From Coptodactyla brooksi (lineage: Eukaryota; Arthropoda; Insecta; Coleoptera; Scarabaeidae), in NCBI GenBank assembly GCA_033557675.1, contig JAWQRM010000027.1, forward strand, positions 1 to 38,646: 38,646 bases of DNA, written 5' to 3'. The notes beneath the pieces were generated by a model, which saw only the letters and a program-made list of their open reading frames with translations, was not told the DNA's origin and did no database searches. This document shows, one piece after another, positions 1-10,069 of the stretch. The position numbers were made by a program, and so were the translations under genes. Positions within the stretch are counted from its first letter, which is position 1, and every line of letters starts with the position of its first letter.

Positions 1-60
1 GTATAGTATTTATTGATTGTTCAAATACCATTTATTCTCTTTACTATCTGATCAAGGGAT

Positions 61-536
61 ATGACAAACAAAAGTGCTGATAACGCATTTCATGTTTTAC
101 TCCTTTCCGGATCTCTATACTGTTCATCATTCCATTTTCCGTCAAGATTTCTACCTTTGAGTACCCCATTGTCATTTTAATCAAACCTCTCATTTTTTAG
201 CATTTCCGTGTCTACCAAGTGTTCCATCAAACTTTTCTTGTAATGCTATCGAAAGCTTGCATGAAATATACGGAGATAACGTGCACATCAAAGTCTTATT
301 CGTACCTGTTTTCTAGTATTTGTCTCATTATATGTATAGCATCAGTCGTCGATTTTCCTTTTCTGAAACCATATTGATAGTTACCGACGATTTTTTCTGC
401 ATATCGTGGAACTCTATCCTTCATCAAGGGTGTCAATATTTTGTTTATGTCACTGAACAACGTAATCTCTCTCGGTAATTATTCCAGTTTCATAAGTTTC
501 TTGTTTTTAGTATGGGTATAACTGTATACACTTTTC
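61..536 (-). pseudogene. LINE reverse transcriptase fragment
   Basis: Decayed non-LTR retrotransposon reverse transcriptase read on the minus strand. From 536 downwards it reads VYTVIPILK, then NWNNYREITLFSDINKIL, then YQYGFRKGKSTTDAIHIM and QAFDS, then a degenerate GVKHEMRYQHFCL. These match the ordered RT signatures of insect LINEs (NYRGISLL, GFRxGRSTTDxI, DFxxAFDS, GVxQGDxLS). One frameshift near 478 and several in-frame stops break it. The palm region with the catalytic FADD motif lies beyond the window start or is lost. It abuts the oppositely oriented PLE at about 540. Clade (jockey, R1 or RTE-like) cannot be settled from this piece. Confidence 0.75.
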
Positions 537-579
537 ATTTTTTCTTTTCTGCATATTATGAGTATTAAGAAGGAACTCT

Positions 580-2310
580 CGACATTGTAGAGAACCATTC
601 GTCTCAAACTTTTGATAAAGAGCAAATTGCACTATTAAATAAACGTTTGTGTTTTGCAATGCCTGCTTACAATGGCTTGAGCGATTTGGTGGAAAACATT
701 GAAGGTTCAATTCAATGGCTCCCTGACGGCGCGAAAGCACTTGTGAGAGAGGCTGGCAAAACCCGAATCCTGAAAAATATTGTTTCCAATAAGATTCTCC
801 CGTCAAGGGAAGAAGTCAATTAATGAAGAGTTTGAGAATGAAGGATTGTTTCTACTTAAAAGTTGACAAGGGTAACAAAGTTGTTGTATTAGACAAAACT
901 GATTATTTCGAGCGAGTTGGTAGCCTAATTAAGTCAGGACCGTATAGTTCTATTCTAAAAAACCCAACACCAAAAATGATTAACGAGGTTAAGACTACTT
1001 TGTAAAAATGCGACAGCAGTGTTACCAATGCAGTAGAACACAAAACAGCAGTTAATAATCCCACGATGCAAAGGTTGTATTGCCTTTCTAAGATACATAA
1101 ACCTGGGAAGATAATGCGGCCTATTGTATCCGCCATAAACTTCCCTACTCACAAAATTTCGAAGTGGCTGTCGAACGAATTCGAAAATTTGCCCATCAAA
1201 CAACATAATTTTTCGGGCAAAATCTCGTTGGAGTTCATCAACAAAATCAAAGACATTCAGGTTGAAGATGGAGAATTCTAGTTTCGTTCGATGTTAATTT
1301 GTTATTTCCTAGTGTACAGGTCTCACAAGCTTTATTATACCTGGAGAAATTACTGAAATTGACCAACTTGAGAGACGAATTTGCTCAGGAATATTTACTT
1401 TTGTGTACAAGACAAAATTGTGTATGAATCTTATTTTCAATATAGAGGGCAATACTACAAACAAAATGAAGTAACGGCTATGGGTAATTGCCTATCGCCG
1501 TTAATAGCGGATATATTTATGAGAAACTACAAAACTCAGGTTGGTGAATATTTTTGCGATCTTTGATACAAAAAAGGCTAATGTCAATAATGTTTGTAAT
1601 AAATTAAACTCAAGATTCCCCACTATTAAATTCACTTACGGGATCGAAAACAATGGAACATTGTCTTTTCTGGATACACTGGTCATCAGAAATAATAATA
1701 GACTAGAGTTTGGTATTTATAGAAAAAGTACCGCTACAAGTAAGTACATTCCTGCAGATTCATTTCATTGTGTGCAACAAGAAATGGCTACTTTACATTT
1801 TCTACTTCATCGTTTGGTCAATTTTCCACTCAATTCAGTAAGATATAAATTAGAGAGGAATCATGTAAGGAACATTAAGGAAAGGAACAGCCTAAGATTT
1901 TCAATAACGTAGGCATGAAGTTAGTCAGTCGAAATATACATTAAAAACATTGTTGGGTAATCCTAAACACAAAGTAGATATGTCGGAAAAAAGTGGAATA
2001 TACCAAGTTAGCTATACTGATTGTGATAAAAAGTATGTTGGTCAAACTAAAAGGTCAGTCAAAACAAGGTTCAAAGAGTGCATGGCTCGCTTAAAGTATG
2101 GTCTTACTGAAAAATCTGGCGTTGCCGAACATGCTTACAACAGCAATCACAGGATAAATGTACAAAACGTGAAACTGCTTAGAAATATATCCAACAATAA
2201 GTAGTTGGATGCATTTGAAAGCATAAAAATTTTTAAATGTAGACTTAATAAATACATAGGGCCAATATCGGTTAGCCCTCTGAAATACTGGACGAGTTGG
2301 CAGTTGTAAA
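580..2310 (+). pseudogene. Penelope-like element (PLE) RT plus GIY-YIG ORF
   Basis: A nearly complete but broken Penelope-like retroelement ORF. Segments in order: TFDKEQIALLNKRLCFA (from 603); LKVDKGNKVVVLDKTDYF with GPYSSILKNP (823-1005); CLSKIHKPGKIMRPIVSA (1066-1281); AMGNCLSPLIADIFM (about 1480-1525); FAIFDTKKANVNNVCNKLN and GTLSFLDTLVIRNN (1541-1912); then the GIY-YIG nuclease with GIYQVSYTDCDKKYVGQT (1950-2204), ending WTSWQL and a stop at about 2310. PLEs combine a telomerase-like RT with a C-terminal GIY-YIG endonuclease, and the order here fits. At least four frame changes or stops are present. Around 1530-1560 the segment that should carry the catalytic YVDD is missing: IADIFM is followed within a few residues by VNIFAIFD. 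The copy must therefore be inactive. Terminal-repeat-like sequence follows downstream. Confidence 0.92.
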
Positions 2311-2640
2311 GGGTAGTGCTAGGCGCTCTGTATCCTTAGGCTACATAACACGGGAACGGGAAACGCTGTACAGAGAGATATTGTGTTAACGGGTAGTGGG
2401 GATAAAGTAAGGAAACGCTTAATTGCTCCCCTATTAGTTACGAAAAACCAATTAAAAATCAATTAAGCGATGCCATTTTAGTGTATATAGCGTCTTATGT
2501 CACTTAGTAGTTAGTCTTCTATCGCTCTTAACCAAGTTAGCATCATCAGGAGCGATGGAAGAAAACGTACGTCGAGCATCCTCTCTTCACATTTTGGCGT
2601 AGTGGCGACTTCGTTTTTTTACCAAGTTATATATCTACAA
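2311..2640 (+). repeat. PLE 3' region with terminal-repeat fragment
   Basis: Non-coding sequence after the PLE stop. Positions 2561-2573 read GAAAACGTACGTC, the 3' half of a hammerhead-like core, followed by sequence (2574-2630) that aligns with the repeat at 35845-35920. Upstream, 2539-2561 reads gcatcatcaggagcgatgga, which matches the reverse strand of 8460-8490. It is therefore a rearranged or degenerate copy of the PLE-associated terminal repeat described at 8359-8555. Confidence 0.6.
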
Positions 2641-3154
2641 ATCGACCCAAAAGTATTAGTTCCCACTAAATGAAATTTATTATGACGAGTGTTTTCCTTA
2701 TCTACTATTAAGAGTCTCAGCTTCATACATCTTGTACACAGAATAACCGAATCTGCTAATATATTGATTATATTTAAAGTTTAGAAATAAAATATTTACT
2801 ACTTGTGCTGAAGTTGTGGATTTGTGAGATTTGGCGTCGTAATAAAATTTGGACAATTGTCAGTACTACACTAAAACTGGAAAATGCATACTCGATGCGA
2901 GCTTCGCTAATAAAGTTAGCATAATTAGGAGTGGTGAAAGACCATTGTCTTTAGGGAAGCATATTTCGTAATTTTATACCAGTTTCCATTATAATTTTAT
3001 TTTAAGATTTATGCCGAATCTTCATCTCCACCGTTTCTCCCCAAAGCAAAAACTTCCGCAATAGTATTCATTCTCACTGGTGATTTGTTACTGTATGTAA
3101 TAAACAACTTCAAACTGAAATCATTGATTTGTATTTACATAATTGAAAGAGCAG
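2641..3154. other. Non-coding, AT-rich; partial PLE terminal-repeat echo
   Basis: No gene seen. The stretch near 2911-2940 (ttagcataattaggagtggt) resembles 2537-2556, suggesting a second, more decayed fragment of the same PLE terminal repeat. Confidence 0.35.
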
Positions 3155-3990
3155 TTATGTTGTGTAGTGTATGTGAATAATAATATGAAATGTAAAAGGT
3201 AGGTTATTTTCTATCTCCGTATAAAATTCGCAATGGTACGTCAATAAATCACCATCATACATTACAATTTCTTTATCTCGAAAGGTATTCCTATATATGT
3301 TCAACCTTCCCTCGCACATCGCATCCAAGGTATCGTGTTTCGCATGCGACTTACAGCGAATTGATGAAACGTACCGTCGCAGGTCATCATCATAAGCAAA
3401 TCTAACGTGCTTCCCATAGGACACAAATAAATAGGCTCTCGCGTCTATTCCAGTACAATCTTATCCCTATTTACATAGGGAGAAGCGGTCGGGCGCTTTC
3501 CCCATCTTATGATGCACCGTTTTCCTCGGGGAATGGCGACCGATAGATCGCCAGCCCGACGGAAGAGTAGGGATGATGGAAATCATCTCGACATTGGTTA
3601 TGCATTGGCGGATACGTGGACACTGTCCGTCGTATAATATTTCAATATATCCGCGTATATCCCTCTCCCCAATTTCGATACAGGATCCGTCCGCTTGGGA
3701 TGTAAATACCATCGGCCGAATAAAATTTCATATACCGTTGAAATGAATGTAATAAATATTTCAATCGTCGGTAAAGAAATATTGAAGGCGAGTTTATATG
3801 GAATAGGGCGAATTTTAGTGACCCGGTCTTCTCCATTGACATACAATCGTTTTGTGAAATGCATCACTTTAATCCGGTGAATTTGGCAAATATGTAGAAG
3901 AATTAAATGAGGTAGCAGCTCATCAAATACATTTATTAGTTTGTAGATATTACGTTGTTTCCCTCTATACTTAGATATCCTTAGAAGCAA
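3155..3990 (-). pseudogene. Unclassified minus-strand coding-like block
   Basis: Three long minus-strand reading frames lie end to end. The first (3990 to about 3700) includes MHFTKRLYVNGEDRVTKIRP. A second (3712-3467) includes DGSCIEIGERDIRGYIEILY. The third is in the same frame after two stops (about 3460-3155) and includes KHVRFAYDDDLRRYVSS and EIVMYDGDLLTYHCEFYTEI. Residue composition (clustered C, W, D, Y) looks protein-like rather than random, and base composition at 3480-3720 is richer in G and C than the surroundings. I do not recognise a family. It could be a decayed exon, an unfamiliar transposon ORF or an old viral insertion. The plus strand is also partly open here, so the strand is not certain. 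Confidence 0.3.
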
Positions 3991-4395
3991 CTAACTTTTG
4001 TTACCATACGATCTTCTGCAGTTCTGAAAATAACATTCGAGTATAATATCATCTGTCATTTTCTTGCAAACACATGTAATTCAAAATGTATAAACTCTGA
4101 TATTTTCCTGCACATAAGCAGCAAATTTGCCGAATTTTTTTGATATTACACACCTATATCTCATTCACAGACGAGCGCTTGCATTAACCCTGCTGTGCTT
4201 CTCGGATCAATATGGATTTTCAGGTTCTATAACTCTGTCATCTTTCGTTATTTGTTTCCAAGATTTTGTGAGTTTGTTTGTTAGTGCATAAAGTAGAATA
4301 TTGAAAAAAAAAATTACAAGAAATGATTACTAAACTTTTTAAACAGGATTATTACATATATAATCCTCGAGTCATTATGATCCAAAACTATTTAG

Positions 4396-4426
4396 ATATA
4401 TATATAGATATATATATATATATATA
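4396..4426. repeat. (TA)n microsatellite
   Basis: Run of alternating TA with a few GA interruptions, directly at the left edge of the nested repeat A copy. Confidence 0.95.
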
Positions 4427-4429
4427 GGG

Positions 4430-4683
4430 ACAATTTTTACTAAAACCTTAGTATAACCAGATTGTACAATAATTAGCTTGTATGTAAAGTATTCTTTTAA
4501 TCAGTCTAAAGTGGCAGTCTAAAAATGACTTACAGACGGACAGCCAGATGGACGGACGAATGGACGGACAGACCAATTACCAAAAGAAGCATAGATAGAC
4601 TAATTCGTCGAGATTCATCAAAATCTCGACATCAATTTTTGTTGCGAATGCAATACTTTCTTTTAAGAGAAAGTAAAAATAAG
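4430..4683 (+). repeat. Repeat A, partial copy 1 (nested in PB1)
   Basis: Aligns with 12470-12612 (plus) and with the reverse complement of 23240-23480. Shared words include aataattagcttgtatgtaa and agtggcagtctaaaa, and the copies end in agaaagtaaaaat. Here a GGAC-rich microsatellite (about 4533-4572) is expanded. It is the 3' quarter only of a roughly 0.8-1 kb repeat. No coding potential was recognised, and it does not match a family I can name. Confidence 0.75.
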
Positions 4684-4842
4684 ACTTGAACTCGGGGGGG
4701 TAAAATGTTACTTGTGATAGTTTTTTCACGTCCAGAAAATCAGAAAAAATAAACCCGAACTTCCCGAGATTACAATAAGTAAAGCAGTGCATAGTTCTAC
4801 TTTTTATTTTACCAACGATACCGCAGTTGTGTCATATGTGCA

Positions 4843-5148
4843 TAAAAAAATAAAAACGTTATTCCCATGAGCACAATGCACTGTGAGCAGTAGGGTCGAC
4901 GAGAAGACAAAAATGATACTAGATTATAACTCTACCGTCAGATACGTCAGATCAAAGTAGCAGCATATACTTGCCAAAGAAAAACCAATCGATGGCCTAT
5001 TATTTTGTTCTACAGTATACTTGAGGCTAGTACTTACAATGTATTTGTGTTACGGAGAGAAATCAATCCCGGTGATAAGAATGTTCTGTACAAGAAAAGA
5101 GTAATTCTGGAAGAATTGGGTAAACTGATTAGAAAGATTAGACAATAA
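4843..5148 (+). pseudogene. piggyBac transposase C-terminal remnant
   Basis: Reads, across two frame changes, IKTLFPMSTMHCEQ, then VDEKTKMILDYNST, then RKTNRWPIILFYSILEAS and KRVILEELGKLIRK. These match the piggyBac DDE domain tail, where the family has a xLSTMHxD strand, a DYNxTKGGVDxxD motif, RRWPxxLFYN and a C-terminal LGKxLxxxxIxxR. The GGVD stretch is corrupted to TVRYVRS, so the last catalytic aspartate is not recognisable. The N-terminal and central parts are absent. Confidence 0.8.
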
Positions 5149-5288
5149 TTATATGTACATCAGAATTTATTTGATATTCTCTCTTGGTTTTAGATTTAGT
5201 GTTTGTAATATATTAATTTCGTGCTATTCGGGATCATTATGGCCCGAAATACTGCAAGTGTCTAGTAAAGCTAAGGACAACAGCAGGG

Positions 5289-7430
5289 TTTAGTAATTTA
5301 TTTCGATTTTTTTGCATTCTTTAATATCAATGTACCACGTTGTATAATAATATATCCATGTGCTATATCATTAGTTACATCTCCTCTATCGATAACTGGA
5401 GGACCAACTTCTGTACAAATTCTTTCTTGTACAAAATTTTGTTACAAAGTTAAACAATTGTCGCCATTACTTACAAGACTAAAATACCAGCTCGAGGCAC
5501 TTTTCGCTAAAAGACGTCCAAAGAGAGTATTGGGGTAGATTATTTTATTATTATTAAATATTTCTCATATTTATAAACAGGTAGTTATGCTAATATAATC
5601 AAGTTTATTTCGTCTATAAGACTGTGTATCGTAAAGATGAATGAGATAATGAGGATATGACCCTTAGTAATCTACACGTAATGCTTGCTTAATGTTTTCT
5701 CTCGTGTTGCTGTGATAAAATAATAATCACTGTTTATGCCTTCCTGTTGAAGAAGGAGTGTAAATAGTTTGGTTTTATATTACAGGGTTCAGGTTACCAT
5801 TTCCTGTTCATTTGCTTAGTTCATTATTGCATTTCATTTTTTTGTCACATACTAAATTAGTACTTACCTACTGAAAGTAGGAAATATGAAACATAAGTAT
5901 ATGTCTAAATTAATGTTTTGCATACAACTTCTGTCTTACCCTACACAATCAACTATGTGTGGATGATAACTGTACTTAAAGAGAGGCATGTGCTGTTTGG
6001 ACCTTGTTTGTACAGACCTTCTAGCTTGTCCAACATATTTTTTGGAATATTTTTGCTGCCATTTAACTCAACTGCTCATAAATAATATTATTTATGACTT
6101 AATATAAACAGGTAAGAGTTGATATTTAGAGTTAAAACCACACTAGAAGCTACATATGCATTTCTGACATATTTATGTATCCCCCAATAATTATCTCTAG
6201 AATATTTGAGAGTCACAATTTTATTATATTTTATATAATATTTTTTCAAATAAAGTTATCTCCAGAAAAATATATCTCAGGAACTATTTCGAATAGTTTA
6301 AATAAGTTCATTTGAAAATTACGTTTACGTGTATAACATGCATATCTCATAGGATAATGTTCAACATGTAAGTAACTTTCAATATTAAAATATATGTGAT
6401 TATGTTCAAAAATATTTGCAATTATTACAGAAAATCACAGAGAGAAATATATTTTAATAAAATCGAAATAAGCTGATATTTGACGACTGGTGCTGTAGAG
6501 GATTTAACCTAAGCAATGATAATAATGAAAACTGCAATCCTCTATCAAAGTATATTTAATCCGTATTAATATTTAGACGAGATGAAAAATGAGTGAGATA
6601 TTTCTGATCTCGCACATTATCAATCAAGAAAGTACAATATTTGGAAATAAAATTATCGCTTGTCAGAGAAAACTGGATCTTTGAATGGTAATGCAGCTTT
6701 TCAGGTTGCATTTTCCCAGTATGTGTTAACCTGCTGATTCTTATATGAATACTTAAAACTTATGCAATCAGTACGAAAGTATCATATACGTTGCGAAAGT
6801 TAAAATACTGGCAGGTGTGCATGATAGCTTTTATTGACAGAATTTCGTTGATTAAACTGGGTAAACGTAACCTAACTGTAAAGGGTTCTGGGAATATAAA
6901 TTAAAAATCAGTCATGTCGACCATCTGTAAAACAGCATACATCTATTAGGAAGCAATTTCAGACCTACGAACGATTTGAACGATTTTCATATCCTTTTTA
7001 AAATAGGTCACTCTATTTGTAGAAACTTATTGTAGCTTATGAAGAATTTGCCGTAGCACAACATTTTATTGTAAATTAACAAATACTTGTGGTTCAATCA
7101 CTCAAATGTTCATATAATATATTATATATGTTGAACATTTGAAGTTTGTCAAATTCGGTTACGCCCAATCGAAATTATAAGATGTTTTTCAGATATTTGA
7201 AGGAAAGTGCTTTAAGATAAAAATTTTGAAAAATTATACCAGATTTTGAAATTTGGGAAAAAAGTTTTTCCCAGCTGTTTTTGTTGGTTAATTTTGTGTG
7301 AATTTTTTTTGACAAAGCTGTATGAAAACTATCATATCTGAAACTCCATTTATTGTAACTGTATTTCTAACACAGTAACTAAGTTTTCGTCAAGGTATTC
7401 AAACATTTTAATCCAATTATTAAACAGGTG
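5289..7430. other. Long non-coding AT-rich stretch
   Basis: No gene or recognised transposon. Minor items: a perfect 10-bp inverted repeat CAAATGTTCA/TGAACATTTG at 7103-7112 and 7132-7141 around an AT palindrome, and a short match to the PLE terminal repeat at about 5443-5465 (acaaagttaaacaatt). Confidence 0.5.
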
Positions 7431-7439
7431 GAATTTAGG

Positions 7440-7760
7440 TATTCATTCCACATCAGCACTTATGTAGATGCGATTAATAAAAAACAGTTTCCTCCACCGA
7501 TCAAGGTGTGAAAATCGATCGTGCGAACTGCAACCGGTATTTTTCAGTAGGCTGTAGATAATTTCAGAGCAACTTTAATCGATGCGGTCTCGTTAATTTG
7601 TGCTCCGTGCAATAAATACGAAGATATGACGTACGTGAGAACCTCATATCAAAATAATCTCGTTTTTACCTGCCAATGCTCAATTAATTCAATCGATAGG
7701 TGACGGATTATGAATGACGCAATTAATTAGTACATACGAGTATATCTTAACATTTTACAG
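7440..7760. other. Candidate conserved non-coding segment
   Basis: Repeat-free, compositionally distinct stretch with several ATCGAT/AATCGAT and TTAAT words (for example gaaaatcgatcgtgcgaac and attaattcaatcgatagg). It could be a regulatory element, but there is no direct evidence for function. Confidence 0.2.
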
Positions 7761-8325
7761 TTTTGTTGTGGTAATTCATATCAAGGGTTAATAACGTAAA
7801 GGAATTTTTAATGTCATTTAGCACACATTTACATTTAGTAATATCATTTGGAAATTTAAGCTCCTTCCTTTGGAAGTAATTAGAAAAAATTTAAGCTCCT
7901 TCCGCAATGTTTCGCATTCCCTTTCACCGACATTGCCAATAGTCCCGTAACTTGTCAGAGTTTCTTTTGTAAATTTGCTCTATGAAAAATACATGAAAAT
8001 ACATAGATCTTACGTGTTTTTCAAAAAACTTTCAGCTTAGTAAATTGATTGCTAAATTTAAGGGGTTAACCAATTTAGTCTTAGTATTAATGGGAAGAAA
8101 TTGATCGGGTTAAGTTTATAGATAAAGTACATTAGGTTATTTCGGTAATACAGAAGTGATTTAGAAGTATTTTGAGGACATCAACTTATCTTGAGTGAGT
8201 AATAATTGTTGCATTTTGATTCGGAAATGTTTTGTAATTTTTCTGAACCCATTTAGTTTTTGATTATTGATTTTACAGAAAAACTCTAACGTGAAAAGTT
8301 TCGGATATGAAGATTTTTGCAGAGT
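7761..8325. other. Non-coding, no gene
   Basis: Nothing recognisable except a 16-bp direct repeat aatttaagctccttcc at about 7854 and 7889. Confidence 0.4.
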
Positions 8326-8405
8326 TGTACATTTTGAAACCTTTGGCTTAGTAACAAAGTTAAACAATGCCACCACTGCGCCAAAACCGAAAAGTTTATT
8401 TGCTT

Positions 8406-8440
8406 GATGCACATTTCGCCGACCATGTCTTTGTCATCAC
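8406..8440 (-). ncRNA. Hammerhead-ribozyme-like core, left arm (decayed)
   Basis: On the minus strand: GTGATGA (8440-8434, where CTGATGA is expected), a GAC/GTC hairpin, then GAAATGTGCATC (8417-8406), which supplies the GAAA box, a short self-complementary stem III and an AUC triplet. The first core base is C to G, which would be expected to inactivate it. Confidence 0.4.
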
Positions 8441-8476
8441 AAGAGACGAAGGAATGGTATGAAGACTTCGTCGCCT

Positions 8477-8508
8477 CTGATGATGCCATGATCGGCGAAA
8501 CGTGCGCC
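8477..8508 (+). ncRNA. Hammerhead-ribozyme-like core, right arm
   Basis: CTGATGA (8477-8483), a short potential stem II (GCC...GGC with one extra T after the core), GAAAC (8497-8501), then gtgcgcc, where a self-cleaving hammerhead would have a short stem III and a GUC-type cleavage triplet. The triplet reads GCC, so cleavage is doubtful. PLE terminal repeats are known to carry minimal type I hammerheads of this layout. Confidence 0.45.
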
Positions 8509-8570
8509 AAGTAAATAAACTTTTCGGTTTTGGTGGAATGGTGGCATTGTTTAACAACGAAGATTTTTAA

Positions 8571-9165
8571 TAACAGAATTTTTTCACATCTGATTACACA
8601 ATATGTATGTTTTGTCATATGGTAAGTTATGACAAAAATGTGTGTGTGTTTAAGCGAAAACCATAGTTAGATTTGTCGAAAGATGATACTTTTGTAATAA
8701 TTATAACGATATATCAAATAATTATTTCAGTTATAAAACGAATCTGGCCATGGCAAAAAATACTGACAACCAATCACCAATTATTCTACTTTTATTTACA
8801 AATGCCGAAAAGGAATTATGAAAATGGTTTTCTTGAAAACAAAACAATTTTCGTAACGTTTTACCAGTGAATGTCTAACACGGTTCAGGATTCCTGAAGT
8901 GATTTGGATTAAATGCAAACTGCACTATAAACAATCGCGTAGAATTTCTACGACAGAAAGCGGCGTAAGATACACAAAAGGCTTTAAATTGCTCTATAAG
9001 AAAAAGTATAAGTGGAACTATTACCGTCAAGAGATTTCCTGCCAACATTACTAACATTTCCTTTGTTGCTCCATTGTGAAACAACTAGTAACAACAGGTA
9101 AAGGATGGATTAGTAAATGGAAATATAATCACGTAAAGGGAGTATAGACAAAAAATGTATGATAA
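8571..9165. other. Non-coding, no gene
   Basis: AT-rich sequence. Short open frames here have no recognisable family features. Confidence 0.4.
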
Positions 9166-9169
9166 CCTC

Positions 9170-10060
9170 AACAATGAACTTCTTCGAAGAAGTTTTTAAT
9201 GCAGGGTGCAAAATAGTGTTACAGAAAGCTACGTACAAACAAAAGGAGATAGGAACATGCAAAGAAAAACATATAATTATCTACTTTTCTTGAAAAGCAG
9301 GTTGAGAAATATTACAGAAAGATTAAAAACAGGGAAAATCCTAGAGAAGAGCAAATAACAGACGAGATGATTTAAGCAGGTAAACAAATAATCAATGAGC
9401 ACGCTATGCAAGCTACTCAGTAAGACCTTGGAGACAGAGAGCATACTCAAGCAATGGAATAATTCAGAAATTGTTTATTTTTTTCAGAAATAATCTATCC
9501 ACCTAATCTCAACACTATATAACAATTCGCAATTTTAATAAAATAAAGTGTATGAATGTAGTTAAATAAAGCACAACCCACAAGTCGAACAAGATTTTGA
9601 ACTTCGTTCTTTACCATTTTTCATTTACATGTAATTAACCAACCCATTGAGAAGAGCAACGAGTAGTGCATCAAAATATTTGCAACATTCATTGATCTTA
9701 AGAAGGCTCTTGACTTACTAAACGTGAAGCAATAGCAGATACCTTAGTACAGTCTGTTATACCAGATACATTTTTCAGAATTATCAACAGCTGATCAATG
9801 AAGGAAGTACGAAATAAATGTATAATTAGAAATGGAGTTATGGAGGGGGCAGCTTCCTCCAAACCTATCTAATGCAGTGTGGAAACAAGGTTTTGTGAGA
9901 TTGGATAGTAAGTGTAGTGTAAAAATATCGGGAGAATTCTTGTCCATTCTTAGATTTAATTAGTAATGATATGGCGCTGTTAGAGAAATCAGAAGAAATG
10001 CAAATAATGGCAAAACGAAGAAACAAATTAACAAACGGATATCGCTGGCATGGTCAAAAC
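9170..10060 (+). pseudogene. LINE reverse transcriptase remnant
   Basis: Non-LTR RT on the plus strand, heavily degraded. Around 9365-9470 it reads DEMIKAGKQIINEHAMQ and SKTLETESILKQWNNS, matching the region before RT motif 1 (xMIKAGGxxxxxxLxxLxNxxWxxxxxPxxW). Around 9695-9730 FIDLKKALDLLNVK matches motif A (FIDLxKAFDxxxR). Around 9968-10020 NDMALLEKSEEMQIMAK matches the motif C region (FADDMALLxxSxExxQ), with the two aspartates reduced to SND. Several stops and frameshifts are present. It is the same general class as the fragment at 61-536 but covers different parts. Confidence 0.7.
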
Positions 10061-10069
10061 ATTCGTAAT

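Larger units (their letters stand above)
4188..5288 (+). mobile_element. piggyBac-like element, copy 1 (PB1)
   Basis: The element has inverted ends CCCTGCTGT (4188) and ACAGCAGGG (to 5288), flanked by TTAA (4184-4187) on the left and TTTA (5289-5292), a one-base decay of TTAA, on the right. A TTAA target and CCC-starting ends are hallmarks of piggyBac. The first 200 bp align with the 5' parts of the copies at 15439 (minus) and 19503, including the shared tttgtttccaagatttt. An unrelated repeat (repeat A, 4430-4683) and an AT microsatellite sit inside it. Only the transposase C-terminal part remains. Confidence 0.85.
8326..8570. repeat. PLE terminal repeats in head-to-head palindrome
   Basis: A long inverted repeat runs 8359-8555 with its centre near 8457. 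The arm gttaaacaatgccaccactg (left) pairs with the complement of the right arm ending attgtttaac, and homology continues inward through aaaccgaaaagtttatt. Both arms match the repeat at 35820-35940 and the PLE 3' region at 2561-2640. Each arm carries a hammerhead-like core (8477-8508 plus; 8440-8406 minus). Open reading frames within it are a by-product of the repeat and not genes. Confidence 0.85.

Noticed and set aside
507..1206. Minus-strand frames opposite the PLE
   Set aside because: They are antisense to clear plus-strand PLE coding sequence.
5443..5465. Short match to the PLE terminal repeat
   Set aside because: Only about 16 bases agree well; too short to call a copy.
7103..7141. 10-bp inverted repeat around an AT palindrome
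   Set aside because: Short and in very AT-rich sequence; likely chance.
8161..8618. Two minus-strand frames of 83 and 110 codons
   Set aside because: They lie in the PLE terminal-repeat palindrome and share peptides with the repeat at 35763-35957, which shows they are translations of a non-coding repeat.
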